Assembly (NCBI GenBank): GCA_900316385.1
Contig: ONCP01000006.1
Coordinates: 113,681-177,680 of the forward strand
Direction of reading: 5' to 3'
Length of the DNA: 64,000 nucleotides
Origin: an uncultured Eubacteriales bacterium
Lineage (GTDB): Bacteria; Bacillota; Clostridia; Oscillospirales; Acutalibacteraceae
In this document: piece after piece, positions 16,287 to 26,823 of the stretch
How the letters are laid out: every line of letters begins with the position of its first letter
Numbering within the stretch: the stretch's first letter is position 1
The notes under the pieces: model-generated
Database searches by the model: none
Told to the model about the DNA's origin: nothing
The model's input: the letters and a program-made list of their open reading frames with translations, nothing else
Translations under genes and position numbers: made by a program

Positions 16287-18218
16287 TTGGGGTTAACTAT
16301 TGCTCAGAAAATCATTAAGGAGCACATCGTTGACGGCGAAATGATCGTCGGCAGCGATATCGGCCTGAGGATCGATCAAACGCTCACTCAGGACGCTACG
16401 GGCACAATGGCTTATCTTGAATTTGAGGCTATCGGCGTGCCCAGAGTCAAAACCGAAAAGAGCGTAGCCTACATAGACCACAACACCTTGCAGACAGGCT
16501 TTGAGAATGCCGACGATCACCGTTTTATTCAGTCGGTGTGCAAAAAGCACGGTATCTACTTTTCCAGACCCGGAAACGGTATCTGTCATCAGGTTCATCT
16601 TGAGCGCTTCGGCAAGCCCGGTAAGACGCTTATCGGCTCCGACAGCCACACCCCGACGGGCGGCGGTATCGGAATGCTCGCGATCGGCGCGGGCGGACTT
16701 GACGTTGCCGTAGCCATGGGCGGCGGCGCCTACTATATCACAATGCCGAAAATGGTCAAGGTCGAGCTTACAGGCAAGCTCAGACCCTGGGTTTCGGCGA
16801 AGGATATCATTCTCAAGGTGCTGGAGATCATGTCCGTAAAGGGAGGCGTAGGCAAGATCGTTGAATACGCGGGCGAGGGCGTTAAAACGCTTTCGGTTCC
16901 CGAAAGAGCGACGATCACCAATATGGGCGCGGAGCTCGGAGCTACCACCTCTATCTTCCCCTCCGATGAGATCACTCTCGAATTCCTCAAGGCTCAGGGC
17001 AGAGCAGAGGATTATACAGAGCTCAAGAGCGACGAGGACGCCGAGTACGACGAGATCATCCATATCGATCTTGGCGAGCTCAAGCCTTTGGCGGCGTGTC
17101 CTCATTCACCCGACAATATCAAAACCATCGAGGAGCTTTCGGGCAAAAAGATCGATCAGGTTTGTATCGGATCATGCACAAACTCCTCTTACAGAGATAT
17201 GATGAAGGTAGCGGCTATCCTCAAAGGCAAGACCGTTGCCGACGGCGTAAGCCTTGCCATTGCTCCCGGAAGCAAGCAGGTGCTCAATATGCTTGCTCTT
17301 AACGGAGCGCTCGGCGATATGATCGCCGCGGGCGCCAGAATACTGGAGAGCGCTTGCGGTCCGTGTATCGGAATGGGTCAGTCCCCCAACTCGGGCGGTA
17401 TCTCGCTGAGAACGTTCAACCGCAACTTTGAAGGACGTTCAGGCACTGCCGACGGACAGATCTACCTTGTTTCACCCGAGACGGCGGCGGCTTCCGCTCT
17501 TACAGGCGTATTCACAGACCCGACAACTCTCGGAGCAGACGTTGAGATCGAAATGCCCGAGAAATTCCTTATCAACGACAATATGGTAATCGAGCCCAGC
17601 TCGGTTGATGATATGGACAACGTAGAGGTGCTCAGAGGCCCCAACATCAAGCCTTATCCCAAGACCTCTCCCCTTTCCGACAGCATAGAGGCTTCATGCT
17701 CTCTCAAGGTCGGCGATAACATCACGACAGATCACATTATGCCCGCGGGAGCTAAGATACTCCCCCTCCGCTCAAATATCCCGAAAATCTCCGAGCACTG
17801 CTTCACGGTATGTGACAAGGAATTCCCCGAGCGCGCCAAGGCTCTCGGCTCTTCCGTTGTTGTCGGAGGCGAAAACTACGGTCAGGGCTCCTCGCGCGAG
17901 CACGCGGCTCTCGCTCCGCTCTACCTCGGCGTCAAGGCTGTTCTTGTAAAGAGCTTTGCGAGAATCCACCGCGCCAACCTGATCAACGCAGGCATAATCC
18001 CGCTCACCTTCAAGGACGCGGAGGATTACGGCAAGATCAAGCTCGGCGATCAGCTTGAGCTCCCGAACGTTAAGTCCGAGATCGAGGAAGGTAAGAACAT
18101 CACCGTGATCAACAAGACAAACGGCGAGACGATCGAGACCGTTTGTGAGCTCACCGAGAGGACAAGAGCGATAATCATCGCGGGCGGTCTTCTCGATTAC
18201 ACAAAGGAGAACGGCTAA
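16287..18218 (+). CDS. acnA: aconitate hydratase
   Basis: Iron-sulfur enzyme of 643 residues interconverting citrate and isocitrate. Seen: the cluster cysteines in CIGSCTNSS and [11 protein letters not shown], the substrate-site motif [20 protein letters not shown], and the swivel-domain motifs [13 protein letters not shown] and [15 protein letters not shown]. It belongs to the shorter aconitase group related to isopropylmalate isomerase, common in Clostridia. The start is TTG at 16287: GGAGGT lies seven bases before it, and no ATG is available. Another TTG five codons earlier overlaps the ribosome binding site. One base separates it from the isocitrate dehydrogenase gene. No citrate synthase is in the window. 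Confidence 0.93.
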   Translation: MGLTIAQKIIKEHIVDGEMIVGSDIGLRIDQTLTQDATGTMAYLEFEAIGVPRVKTEKSVAYIDHNTLQTGFENADDHRFIQSVCKKHGIYFSRPGNGICHQVHLERFGKPGKTLIGSDSHTPTGGGIGMLAIGAGGLDVAVAMGGGAYYITMPKMVKVELTGKLRPWVSAKDIILKVLEIMSVKGGVGKIVEYAGEGVKTLSVPERATITNMGAELGATTSIFPSDEITLEFLKAQGRAEDYTELKSDEDAEYDEIIHIDLGELKPLAACPHSPDNIKTIEELSGKKIDQVCIGSCTNSSYRDMMKVAAILKGKTVADGVSLAIAPGSKQVLNMLALNGALGDMIAAGARILESACGPCIGMGQSPNSGGISLRTFNRNFEGRSGTADGQIYLVSPETAAASALTGVFTDPTTLGADVEIEMPEKFLINDNMVIEPSSVDDMDNVEVLRGPNIKPYPKTSPLSDSIEASCSLKVGDNITTDHIMPAGAKILPLRSNIPKISEHCFTVCDKEFPERAKALGSSVVVGGENYGQGSSREHAALAPLYLGVKAVLVKSFARIHRANLINAGIIPLTFKDAEDYGKIKLGDQLELPNVKSEIEEGKNITVINKTNGETIETVCELTERTRAIIIAGGLLDYTKENG

Positions 18219-18219
18219 G

Positions 18220-19428
18220 ATGGCAAAAATTCAAATGAAAACGCCTCTCGTCGAGATGGACGGAGACGAAATGACAAGAGTAATATGGCAGCAGATCAAG
18301 GACATTATCCTGCTTCCGTACATTGATTTAAAGACAGAGTATTATGACCTCGGCTTAAAGGAAAGAGAGAGAACCAAGGATCAGGTCACTCACGACAGCG
18401 CCGAGGCTACAAAAAAATACGGCGTAGCCGTAAAATGCGCCACGATCACACCGAACGCGGCAAGAATGGACGAGTATAATCTCACAGAGATGTGGAAAAG
18501 CCCCAACGGCACGATCAGAGCGGCGCTGGACGGAACTGTTTTCAGAGCTCCGATTCTCGTAAAGGGCGTTACACCCTATATCCCGACGTGGACCAAGCCC
18601 ATTACGATAGCGCGTCACGCTTACGGCGACGTTTACAAAAACACCGAGATGGTCGTTGAGGGCGGCTCCAAGGCGGAGCTTGTTGTAACAAAGCCCGACG
18701 GAAGCGTTGAGAGAAGCCTTATCCACGAATTCAAGGGCAACGGTATAATTCAGGGACTTCACAACCTTGACGACAGCATTTGCTCGTTCGCGAGAGCCTG
18801 CTTCAACTTCGCGCTTGACACCAAGCAGGACGTGTGGTTCTCCTCAAAGGACACTATCAGTAAAAAATACGACCATCGCTTCAAGGATATTTTCCAAGAG
18901 GTATTCGATAACGAGTACAAGGAAAAATTTGACGAGGCGGGAATTGAATATTTCTACACGCTGATCGACGACGCCGTAGCCCGCGTTATACGTTCCAACG
19001 GCGGCTACATCTGGGCTTGCAAGAACTATGACGGAGACGTTATGAGCGATATGGTGGCGACGGCTTACGGCTCGCTCGCGATGATGACCTCGGTTCTCGT
19101 CAGCCCCGACGGGGTTTATGAATACGAGGCGGCTCACGGCACTGTTCAGCGTCACTACTACAAGTACCTCAAGGGCGAGGAAACCTCGACAAACTCCGTA
19201 GCTACGCTCTTCGCGTGGTCGGGAGCACTGAGGAAAAGAGGCGAGCTCGACGGTCTGAGCGACCTCTGCGACTTTGCCGACAAGCTCGAAAAATCCGTTA
19301 CGGAGGTTATCGAAAGCGGCATAATGACGGGCGATCTTTACCTCATTTCCACGCTTGAGAACAAGAAGAAGGTCAACACGACCGAATTCCTCGAAGCAGT
19401 TAAGGCTAAGCTGGACGAAATGTTCTGA
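18220..19428 (+). CDS. icd: NADP-dependent isocitrate dehydrogenase
   Basis: Enzyme of 402 residues that oxidatively decarboxylates isocitrate to 2-oxoglutarate. The sequence is of the eukaryote-like type II family: [30 protein letters not shown] (isocitrate-binding serine and arginine), [29 protein letters not shown] (metal-binding aspartates) and [14 protein letters not shown] (NADP contact). The ribosome binding site AAGGAG lies in the last codons of acnA. With aconitase it gives the oxidative branch that feeds glutamate synthesis. Confidence 0.95.
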   Translation: MAKIQMKTPLVEMDGDEMTRVIWQQIKDIILLPYIDLKTEYYDLGLKERERTKDQVTHDSAEATKKYGVAVKCATITPNAARMDEYNLTEMWKSPNGTIRAALDGTVFRAPILVKGVTPYIPTWTKPITIARHAYGDVYKNTEMVVEGGSKAELVVTKPDGSVERSLIHEFKGNGIIQGLHNLDDSICSFARACFNFALDTKQDVWFSSKDTISKKYDHRFKDIFQEVFDNEYKEKFDEAGIEYFYTLIDDAVARVIRSNGGYIWACKNYDGDVMSDMVATAYGSLAMMTSVLVSPDGVYEYEAAHGTVQRHYYKYLKGEETSTNSVATLFAWSGALRKRGELDGLSDLCDFADKLEKSVTEVIESGIMTGDLYLISTLENKKKVNTTEFLEAVKAKLDEMF

Positions 19429-19468
19429 GAAGCCTTCTTGATGAGGACGTTCAAAAAGGAAGATATGG

Positions 19469-20122
19469 ATGAATAAGGAAAACATTTCGAAATCTGTAAT
19501 CAGGCGACTGCCGAGATACTATCGTTTTTTGACAGAGCTTGAGGAACAGGATATTGACAAAATAAGCTCGGGAAAGCTCGCCGCGATAATGCGGTCAACG
19601 GCGAGTCAGGTCAGGCAGGATCTCAATTGCTTCGGCGGCTTCGGACATCAGGGCTACGGCTACTCGGTCCCTGCCCTGAGAGATGAGATCGCCAAGATTT
19701 TGGGGCTCAACAAACGGTACAAGGCTATTCTTGTCGGAGCGGGACACATAGGCACGGCTATTGCCGCCCATCTTAGGTTTGATATGATGGGCTTTCAGCT
19801 TGTGGGCATTTTTGATAACAACAAGGAGATCCTCGGAGCCCACATTAACCGTGTCGAGATCATGGACTCGGAAAACATAGGACAGTTTTGTCGGGATAAC
19901 GGCGTTCAGGCGGCGTTTCTCTGTATTCCGAGATCTGCCGCAAAGCAGACGGTCAAAACGCTCTATGACGCAGGCGTAACGCGCTTCTGGAATTTTACTC
20001 ACTACTACATTCAGGGCGACTATCCCGAAGCGGTCGTCGAGAATGTCCATCTCAGCGATATGCTGATGACATTATGCTACCGAATTAACGAGGTCGAGAA
20101 CAGCTATGACGAAAATGAGTAA
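19469..20122 (+). CDS. rex: redox-sensing transcriptional repressor Rex
   Basis: Homodimeric regulator of 217 residues that leaves DNA when the NADH/NAD ratio rises. Seen: N-terminal winged helix (VIRRLPRYYRFLTELEEQDIDKISSGKLA... MRSTASQVRQDLNCFGGFGHQGYGY) and a Rossmann fold with AILVGAGHIGTAIA. Lies 41 bases after icd with its own AAGGAAG, and overlaps the next gene by 17 bases. A Rex-like operator is present upstream of the adhE operon in this window (51554-51571), the expected kind of target. Confidence 0.96.
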   Translation: MNKENISKSVIRRLPRYYRFLTELEEQDIDKISSGKLAAIMRSTASQVRQDLNCFGGFGHQGYGYSVPALRDEIAKILGLNKRYKAILVGAGHIGTAIAAHLRFDMMGFQLVGIFDNNKEILGAHINRVEIMDSENIGQFCRDNGVQAAFLCIPRSAAKQTVKTLYDAGVTRFWNFTHYYIQGDYPEAVVENVHLSDMLMTLCYRINEVENSYDENE

Positions 20123-21188
20123 ATACCTTAGCCGAAAAATAAAATACATTACCGTTTTCGCCATGGGAGCCGTCGTTTTTGTCCACTCCTACAACTTCTC
20201 GGACAACTTTCTCTCCGAGACGACGAGAATAAAAGAGGGCTTTAACGGCGCGGCTATGTTTGAGTATTTCTTCTCAAACGGTCTGTGCAGATTCGCGGTA
20301 CCGATGTTCTTTATTCTTTCGGGCTTTCTGTTTTATTACAGCTACGAAAACACTGTCAAGGGCTATCTGAAAAAGCTCAAAAAACGGGCGTTTTCGCTTT
20401 TGACTCCTTATGTTATCTGGGTTGTGCTGTCGGGCGCGCTCATAACCGCCCTGACCTTTGCGCCGTTCTTCGGCGAGCTTGATATTGTAAAGGAAAAGGC
20501 GTTTGATCCCGCGCATTTCTACTTGTACTTCCTCTCTCCCGCGGCGTTTCCTCTGTGGTATATTCAGCAGCTTATTATCTTCACGATCATTTCTCCGCTT
20601 ATTTTCGTTCTTGTCAAGTACACGAGAGGCTTCATCCTTATCCCTCTCGGAGTGCTCTGGGCGATCGATTTCAACTATATCATCAATTTCGGAGGACTGT
20701 TCCAGTTCTCGATAGGCGCCGCTTTCGCGATTTTGGCGAAGTCACGGCAGATCATCAGGCGCGACAATCGGCTCCAAACCGTTTTGGTTTCGCTTGTCTG
20801 GATCGGGCTGAGCCTGACAAACACCTTCCTCGCGGCTCTTACAGGCGAGGACACCGTTATTTCCGTTATTATGACGGTGATTTACAAGCTCAATGAGGTC
20901 GTCGGAGTAATGGCAATGTGGCTGATTTTTGACCACATCGCAAAGCGTATCTCCGACAGAAAGGGCTTTATCATCGCGGCGACGCACATTTTCTTTGTTT
21001 ACGCGATGCACGAGCCTCTGCTTCATCTTTGCTTCCAGACAGCGCTCAAGCAGGGCGCTTCGATGCCCGCTCATCTCGCGCTTTACATTTGTCTGCCGCT
21101 TTCAATAGGCGCTGTATGCATAGGCGTAAGTATGGCTATGAGAAAGAACTGCCGAAAGGTCCACAAGCTCTTTACGGGCGGAAAATGA
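20106..21188 (+). CDS. acyltransferase family 3 membrane protein
   Basis: Integral membrane protein of 360 residues with about ten hydrophobic helices. The first helix region KYITVFAMGAVVFVHSYNF carries the histidine typical of acyltransferase_3 enzymes, which O-acylate surface polysaccharides or peptidoglycan using acyl-CoA; FFILSGFLFYYSYENT and PLWYIQQLIIFTIISPLIF are further family landmarks. Acceptor unknown. Its start overlaps the rex stop by 17 bases. Another ATG three codons later is possible. A terminator follows. Confidence 0.8.
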   Translation: MTKMSKYLSRKIKYITVFAMGAVVFVHSYNFSDNFLSETTRIKEGFNGAAMFEYFFSNGLCRFAVPMFFILSGFLFYYSYENTVKGYLKKLKKRAFSLLTPYVIWVVLSGALITALTFAPFFGELDIVKEKAFDPAHFYLYFLSPAAFPLWYIQQLIIFTIISPLIFVLVKYTRGFILIPLGVLWAIDFNYIINFGGLFQFSIGAAFAILAKSRQIIRRDNRLQTVLVSLVWIGLSLTNTFLAALTGEDTVISVIMTVIYKLNEVVGVMAMWLIFDHIAKRISDRKGFIIAATHIFFVYAMHEPLLHLCFQTALKQGASMPAHLALYICLPLSIGAVCIGVSMAMRKNCRKVHKLFTGGK

Positions 21189-21214
21189 TCACGAATACAC
21201 TCCTTACAAAGTTA

Positions 21215-21250
21215 AAAGCCGTCGCGGTCGCGACGGCTTTGTTATTTTAC
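21215..21250. terminator. bidirectional terminator between the acyltransferase gene and pckA
   Basis: GCCGTCGCG / CGCGACGGC stem (21218-21226 and 21229-21237) with flanking AAA and TTT. The plus side continues TTTGTTATTTT. Confidence 0.8.
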
Positions 21251-21257
21251 TTGATTA

Positions 21258-22949
21258 TTATTCAAGCTCGGCTACTACCTTTTTAACGGCCTCAAGCGCC
21301 TCATCGGGGAGCTTGTCATAGCCTTCCTTGTTTACAGCGAAGCCTTCGATAGCTTTTACACGGTTCTGCATAGCGTTCTTGAGAGCTTCAACATAGTCCT
21401 TGTCATTCATATCAACGTCAAAGCCTTCCCAGTCCATGATCTCGATATCGGAGAACGGACCCCATTTTTTGAACTCGGCTCTCTTCTCAACGATAGCCTC
21501 GAGGATTCCGAGAGTATCGGCGGGCTTAACCTTCTTGCCCATAAAGTCGCCTGTATTGATGATATAGCAGTCAACGTTCTTTTCCTCAACGAGCTTCTTG
21601 AACTTAACGTAGTCGTTCTTTAAGGGATAGGTTCTGAAGGGGTTGGCGTAAGGCACGATACGCAGAGCGTTAAGATCGGTACCCGCGGCAACACGCTCGG
21701 CGGTAGAGGTCTTTGTGGCGAGAGTCGCGCCCATTACGGAAGCGAGAGACGCGCCCTTGAGCTTTACAACGGGAGGGATAGTGGGATCCTTCATGATCCA
21801 GAAGATAGCGTTAACGGGAGCATCGATCTTATCTACGCGGTTCGGAGACCAGAGCTTGGACTTGATCGCGCGGCCGTTACCGTTACGGATATCCTCTGTT
21901 ACGAGCTGAACCTTGCCGTCCTCGTCAAGAGTAGCGCCGCAGTTCTGGCAGGTAAGGAGATACTTGTTGTCGGGACAGCCTGCGGGATAATCGGCGGTCT
22001 TGTCGAAATATGTCGGCTCAAGCGCGATGGAAGCGCAGGTGTCGGTATTGATGATAAACGCGTCGTCGTGGAGAACCTTGATCTCATATTTGCCGTTGTG
22101 CTTGGCGTGTGTGAGTGTGGATTTGCCCGAACCTGAAAGGCCGTAAACGGAAGCGACGAACTTGGAGCCGTCGTCGAGCAGATACTCCTTCTGACCGCCG
22201 TGGCAGGAAGCGTAGCCGTTGCGGTTAGCGATAGCCCATGCCATTGTGAGCGTACCCTTCTTGTGCTCGCCGAAATACTTCATACCGAGGATAGCGGCGC
22301 AGTTCTCGTTTGTGTCGAAATAGCAGAGTGTGAGCGGATCGCTCAGGCAGCTGTAATCAACGTCGGGAGACTCAACGGGAGCCCACTGGGGATCGGAAAG
22401 AATATAGATGTCAGCCTCTTTGCCGTCGCCGACGGGCTTGGACTTCTTGTACATCTTTACATACTCGTCGGACATATACTGGAAGTTGAGCATCCAAGAA
22501 TACATCAGGTTTTCCTCACCCTCGGGAATGAGAAGATGAGCCTTTACCATAAACTCGGGATCAAGACCTACGAATACGGTAGCGTGATACATTTTCTTGA
22601 AGCGTGTTTTATAAACAGCGTCCATAACTACCTTATCAAGCTTTACGTCGTCAACACCGGGCTCGCCCTTGATGCGGCGCGCAGCGGCATAACGGCCTGT
22701 AACGGCGCCGTCGTTAAAGAGAAGCACCTTCGCGTCGGCGTCAAGACCGAACTCCTCTCCCCTGTAAACGGGAAGATCGGTAACGATTGTACCGGGAGAA
22801 TTCTTGGCGAGGTTGTATGCCTCCTTGAGAGTGTTTACGGGAACAACATTGTTGCCGTAGAAAGCAGTTTCGATAATGGAACGAGTCTTGGAAAAACCAA
22901 TTTTACCTGTTCCTATTTCTTCGGTTTTGTAGTTAGCCTTTGTGGACAT
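21258..22949 (-). CDS. pckA: phosphoenolpyruvate carboxykinase (ATP type)
   Basis: Enzyme of 563 residues interconverting oxaloacetate and PEP with ATP/ADP. In anaerobes it often runs toward oxaloacetate. Seen: the kinase P-loop YGLSGSGKSTL, the following metal-binding HDDAF, RNGNGRAIKSKLWSPNR, and the substrate-site arginine region GAVTGRYAAARRIKG. It is of the divergent ATP-PEPCK type found in Clostridia. The start at 22949 (MSTKANYK) follows GAAGGAG; a frame 13 codons longer lacks a binding site. Single gene with its own promoter at 23015-23043. Confidence 0.93.
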   Translation of the reverse strand: MSTKANYKTEEIGTGKIGFSKTRSIIETAFYGNNVVPVNTLKEAYNLAKNSPGTIVTDLPVYRGEEFGLDADAKVLLFNDGAVTGRYAAARRIKGEPGVDDVKLDKVVMDAVYKTRFKKMYHATVFVGLDPEFMVKAHLLIPEGEENLMYSWMLNFQYMSDEYVKMYKKSKPVGDGKEADIYILSDPQWAPVESPDVDYSCLSDPLTLCYFDTNENCAAILGMKYFGEHKKGTLTMAWAIANRNGYASCHGGQKEYLLDDGSKFVASVYGLSGSGKSTLTHAKHNGKYEIKVLHDDAFIINTDTCASIALEPTYFDKTADYPAGCPDNKYLLTCQNCGATLDEDGKVQLVTEDIRNGNGRAIKSKLWSPNRVDKIDAPVNAIFWIMKDPTIPPVVKLKGASLASVMGATLATKTSTAERVAAGTDLNALRIVPYANPFRTYPLKNDYVKFKKLVEEKNVDCYIINTGDFMGKKVKPADTLGILEAIVEKRAEFKKWGPFSDIEIMDWEGFDVDMNDKDYVEALKNAMQNRVKAIEGFAVNKEGYDKLPDEALEAVKKVVAELE

Positions 22950-23014
22950 AATATCTACTCCTTCATCTTGAATTACCTGAAAAGCCATAATTTGACTTTT
23001 AATACTACTCTTTT

Positions 23015-23043
23015 ATTTTAATATTTTACAGCCGTAAAGTCAA
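23015..23043 (-). promoter_or_regulatory. sigma-A promoter of pckA
   Basis: TTGACT (23043-23038), 17-base spacer, TAAAAT (23020-23015), giving a leader of about 60 bases. Confidence 0.65.
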
Positions 23044-23231
23044 GTAAATGACAAAGTTTTTTAACGCTCCTGCAAAAATCGCTGAAATACCCAAATATAT
23101 TAGTTTTCGGGGCTTGATTTTGACACAATACGGCGTGATATTATTCAATGGACAATAATTAATTTATGTACCTTTACATTTTTACCGAATTATTATAAAA
23201 TAATATCATCAAAAACCAAAGGAGAGGTATA

Positions 23232-23609
23232 ATGGCTTCTAATATTAATAAGAAAATTAAGGAAATTGAGAATACTCAGCTCAGCTCAGGCGAGCTTTTT
23301 ATGTACGGACACTGCAACGAAGAGGGCGAGATCAACGCGGGGATCTGCTGTGAGGAGGCCGATCTTGAAGCGATCGAGAGCACTCTCCAGTACATCACCA
23401 TGCAGACCGCAAAGGTGCTCTACGACTCGAACCCCGAGCTCACAAAAGAGGATATCACGGAGATACTTTTTACGGACCTTTTCGGCAGTATGAATCTTTT
23501 CCTCGGAGAGCTAGATCACGGCAAGAATGACGAGGAGCTTCGCGACGAGGCTGCCGACCTTCTCACCGACTGCTTCGAGAATTTCGATTTCTACGGAGAT
23601 TTTGAGTAA
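23232..23609 (+). CDS. acidic 125-residue protein of unknown function
   Basis: Soluble, strongly acidic protein (many D and E, ending DCFENFDFYGDFE) predicted to be mostly helical. No signal peptide or membrane segment. Cysteines at GHC and GICCEE could bind a metal but are not in a known spacing. Strong AAAGGAGAGG precedes the start, and a bidirectional terminator follows. I do not recognise the family and the neighbours give no clue. Confidence 0.75.
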   Translation: MASNINKKIKEIENTQLSSGELFMYGHCNEEGEINAGICCEEADLEAIESTLQYITMQTAKVLYDSNPELTKEDITEILFTDLFGSMNLFLGELDHGKNDEELRDEAADLLTDCFENFDFYGDFE

Positions 23610-23635
23610 TATTTCATTTTAACTATTTAAAAAAT

Positions 23636-23668
23636 CAAGGGCTGACCAAGCGGTCAGCCCTTTCTTTT
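23636..23668. terminator. bidirectional terminator between the acidic protein gene and the dockerin pullulanase gene
   Basis: AGGGCTGACC, loop AAGC, GGTCAGCCCT (23638-23661), with TTTCTTTT to the right and TGATTTTTT to the left. Confidence 0.85.
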
Positions 23669-23679
23669 ATGCTTTTGTA

Positions 23680-26600
23680 TTAAACGGCAGCGATCGGTGC
23701 AGCGCCGGGATTCTGATCGGGGTTAACATCATAAACATTGAAGCTTACGCCCTCTGCCGCGTCGTTGATAACGATCCAGACATTGTTGGAAACAATTTCC
23801 TTACATTCAGCGGACTTCTGATCAAGAACGGGGTCATTCGGTGTGCCTGTGCACTTCGAAATAATGATGTTGAACGCGTCATCATAGGAATCGGCGGAAT
23901 AGGTCTTGTTGTACCAGCCGTTCGCGTCCTTGGTTGTGATCATATCTCCGGGCCACTTGTTGTAGCGGTCGCAGTAGTTGTCGGTTTCTTCGCCCTCGCA
24001 GTTGCCCCATACCCAGAGAGTCGGGTCATAGCCCGCGCCTGAGCTGTGCTTGATGTGGAGGTTTACATCGGTGCCGACATAATCATAGTAATAGTTGATC
24101 TCAACGATACCGAAAGGAACCTTTAAGGTTTCGATCTTGGTCTTTTCGGTGTTGAGCTTGTAACCGAGGCGTGTGATCGAATCGGGAGTGATCTCTGTGC
24201 CTACCCTCTCGATGTAGCTAACGGGTTTAGCAACCTTCTCGGTAGTACCTGTCTTGAAGTGGTTGACAACGATCTGGCCCAAACCAACGCTCATCTTTGA
24301 AAGGTGCATCTGAAGCATTGTAACGTCGTTGACATCTACTTTTCCGTCGACCGTTGTATCCGCCTTGGCTTTTTCTGCGTCTGTAAGGGTGATACGTTTT
24401 GCAAGCGCAAGCTGGATATAGGTTCCGTCATTGATGTTAACGGAGCCGTCGCCGTTAACGTCAGCCTCTACGCTCTCGGGGATAAAGTAACCGTAATTCA
24501 TTGTTACGTCCTTATCACTCTCGGTGAAGGTGCCCTTTGTTTCTCCCTCGATATTGATAAGCTCATATTCCTTGCCGAGGCTGTCGGGCTTCGCGATCGT
24601 GTAGCCGTCGCCAACCTTGCCGGAAATCGAGTAAGACTCAACAGTTTCGCCTGTGATAACGTTTGCGGCCTTTACGTTGACATAGCTCTTGCCGCTTGTG
24701 ATGCCGAGGCTCTCATAGCTCGCCTTGTCAACAGCGATAATTACCGAGCAGGGATCTACGACGATCTTTTCGCCTGCCTTGATCTCGGAAATCTTCTTTA
24801 AGCCTGCCTTCTGGCTGTCAGCGAGAACGACCATATCCTCGTCGGACGCCGCAAATGTCATAGGCTCTCCCGATACGTTGAAGCAAGCTCTGAGTTTTTT
24901 CCACTCGCCCTCTATGTTGTTCGTCCAGGTAAAGCTTTCGGCGCCTGTTCTGTTGGCGAGGTAATCTCTGGTGTCCGCGGTGAGCGGAGTGAAGTTTTCG
25001 CGGATCTCGCGCAAGCCTGCATAGTAGGAAGCGATGTCGGCGTTGGACGCGACGAGCGACCAATCGATCATATTTCTTGTAGCGGAGGATTTATAGGAGT
25101 TGGAGTCGTTGTCCTTGGAACGTCCGAATTCCTCACCCGCGAGAATAAAGGATACGCCCTGAGCCATATGGATAGCCGCGCCTGCGAGCTTATTCTGAGC
25201 TACGAGTATGGGATGGCGCATTCTGAAGTAATCGTTTAATTCCTGTGAATAAGCCAAACGATCCCAGAGAGTCTGGTTATCGTGGCAGGCGGCATAGGTT
25301 ACTACCTGAGAAGGAAGCTTGTAGTTGTAGGTATCGTCCTTAGCTATCATTCCCTTGCCGACTGTAACGCCTGAACCTACGGAGCCCTGGATCCAGCCGC
25401 GTCCCGCCTTCTGGAATACAGAGCCCTTGAGAGCGTCACGGATCTTGTCGTTGAAGAAGCCGATACCGTTCTTTAAGGAGCCTGCTACGGACTGAGTGCA
25501 GGGTCTGAGAGAATTACCGTTCCATGTCTTGGAGGGGAATTCGGAGCTCATCGACCAACCCTCGCCCCAGATCGTGATACGGGGATCTACCTTGTCGAGC
25601 TCGGTACGGATCATTTCAAGTGTTTCCTTGTCGTGGAGACCCATAAGGTCAAAACGGAAGCCGTCTACGTGGTACTCATTGACCCAATAGAGACATGACT
25701 GGATCATAAAGTTACGGTACATTCTTCTCTCAGAAGCGGTATCGTTGCCGCAGCCCGAACCGTTGGAGTATGTGCCGTCAGCCTTCATTCTGTAATAATA
25801 GTTGGGAACGGTGCTTGTGAAGCAGGAATCGGTGGAATAGGTATGGTTGTAAACTACGTCCATAACAACGGAGAGACCCGCGTCGTGGAGAGCCTTGATC
25901 ATAGCCTTACATTCCTTGATTCTTACGTTACCGTTATTGGGGTCAGAGGAATAGGAGCCCTCGGGAACGTTGTAGTTCTTCGGATCGTAGCCCCAGTTGA
26001 ACTGAGCGCTTGAGCCCGCCTCGTCAACCGAACCGTAATCATAGAAGGGCTGGATCTGAACAGTGGTAATACCCGATTTTTTGAGGTAATCAACACAGGT
26101 GGAGATATCCCCCTCATTGTTGAGGGTCGTGCCTGTCTCTGTAAACGCAAGGTACTTACCGCGGTTCGCGGCGCTTACGCCCGACTTGGTATCGTAGGAG
26201 AAGTCCTTTACGTGAACCTCCCAGACATATGACTCGGACGCTTCGTCGAGAAGCACGTGAGTGTCGTTCTCCCAGCCGTCGGGGTTTGTCTTGGAAAGGT
26301 CAACGATCATCGAACGATCGCCGTTAACGCCTGCCGCCTTGGAATAGATATCCTGAGTCTCATAGGTCTTGGAATTGGCGCCTGTTACATCGGGAGTTGT
26401 TATCGTGTAAGTATAATACTGATTAACGTGGTCGCCGTTGAGCTTAACAGTCCATACGCCGGGGTTGTTGGTGTCCTTGGACAAAGCCGTTGTGCCGAGC
26501 TTAGCGGCGCCCTGCTCAGTGTCGCTGCCTGTGGCGTAAAGGTTGACCTTTACGGATGTGGCGAGCGGAGACCATACCTTGAAGGTCGTGGCCTCGGGGG

Positions 26601-26778
26601 TATAGGTCGCACCCAAATCGTCGTTGTCGTAGCCGTAAGTATCATCGAGATTCTGGGAAGCGGTCGTGTACTTGTTATCTCCCGAGGAGCTAACGGAAGT
26701 ATCAGCCGCGCTCACGAGCACGATAGAAGACAAAATCAGCGCAACACAGAGTAATGTTGACAAAATCTTCTTTGCCAT
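23680..26778 (-). CDS. secreted type I pullulanase with internal dockerin
   Basis: Extracellular debranching enzyme of 1032 residues hydrolysing alpha-1,6 bonds of pullulan and starch. Order: signal peptide (1-25); CBM48-like N domain (about 50-130); GH13 barrel with NWGYDP of type I pullulanases (261-266), DVVYNH (307-312), GFRFD with nucleophile D377, GEGW with acid E406, and CHDN (498-501); a MucBP-like beta module (about 690-770); type I dockerin (about 772-829) with calcium loops DVNGDGSVNIND and DTTVDGKVDVND; another MucBP-like module; and a C-terminal CBM26-like starch-binding domain (about 905-1020, WVWGNCEG, KWPGDM). The dockerin should plug it into a cohesin scaffold. It lies 45 bases after a second pullulanase gene, probably one operon. 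Confidence 0.92.
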   Translation of the reverse strand: MAKKILSTLLCVALILSSIVLVSAADTSVSSSGDNKYTTASQNLDDTYGYDNDDLGATYTPEATTFKVWSPLATSVKVNLYATGSDTEQGAAKLGTTALSKDTNNPGVWTVKLNGDHVNQYYTYTITTPDVTGANSKTYETQDIYSKAAGVNGDRSMIVDLSKTNPDGWENDTHVLLDEASESYVWEVHVKDFSYDTKSGVSAANRGKYLAFTETGTTLNNEGDISTCVDYLKKSGITTVQIQPFYDYGSVDEAGSSAQFNWGYDPKNYNVPEGSYSSDPNNGNVRIKECKAMIKALHDAGLSVVMDVVYNHTYSTDSCFTSTVPNYYYRMKADGTYSNGSGCGNDTASERRMYRNFMIQSCLYWVNEYHVDGFRFDLMGLHDKETLEMIRTELDKVDPRITIWGEGWSMSSEFPSKTWNGNSLRPCTQSVAGSLKNGIGFFNDKIRDALKGSVFQKAGRGWIQGSVGSGVTVGKGMIAKDDTYNYKLPSQVVTYAACHDNQTLWDRLAYSQELNDYFRMRHPILVAQNKLAGAAIHMAQGVSFILAGEEFGRSKDNDSNSYKSSATRNMIDWSLVASNADIASYYAGLREIRENFTPLTADTRDYLANRTGAESFTWTNNIEGEWKKLRACFNVSGEPMTFAASDEDMVVLADSQKAGLKKISEIKAGEKIVVDPCSVIIAVDKASYESLGITSGKSYVNVKAANVITGETVESYSISGKVGDGYTIAKPDSLGKEYELINIEGETKGTFTESDKDVTMNYGYFIPESVEADVNGDGSVNINDGTYIQLALAKRITLTDAEKAKADTTVDGKVDVNDVTMLQMHLSKMSVGLGQIVVNHFKTGTTEKVAKPVSYIERVGTEITPDSITRLGYKLNTEKTKIETLKVPFGIVEINYYYDYVGTDVNLHIKHSSGAGYDPTLWVWGNCEGEETDNYCDRYNKWPGDMITTKDANGWYNKTYSADSYDDAFNIIISKCTGTPNDPVLDQKSAECKEIVSNNVWIVINDAAEGVSFNVYDVNPDQNPGAAPIAAV
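24292..24465 (-). other. type I dockerin domain inside the pullulanase
   Basis: Residues about 772-829: two EF-hand-like calcium loops, each followed by a helix (YIQLALAK and MLQMHLSKM). It sits between catalytic and starch-binding parts, not at the C-terminus as is more usual. Confidence 0.85.
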
Positions 26779-26823
26779 AGATATTTCCTCCTTTAATTAA
26801 ACCTGATAACAGGTATTTTTACC

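Noticed and set aside
26779..26823. Terminator between the two pullulanase genes
   Set aside because: The ACCTG-TTAT-CAGGT hairpin has only five base pairs and is followed by TTTAATT; at most a weak attenuator.
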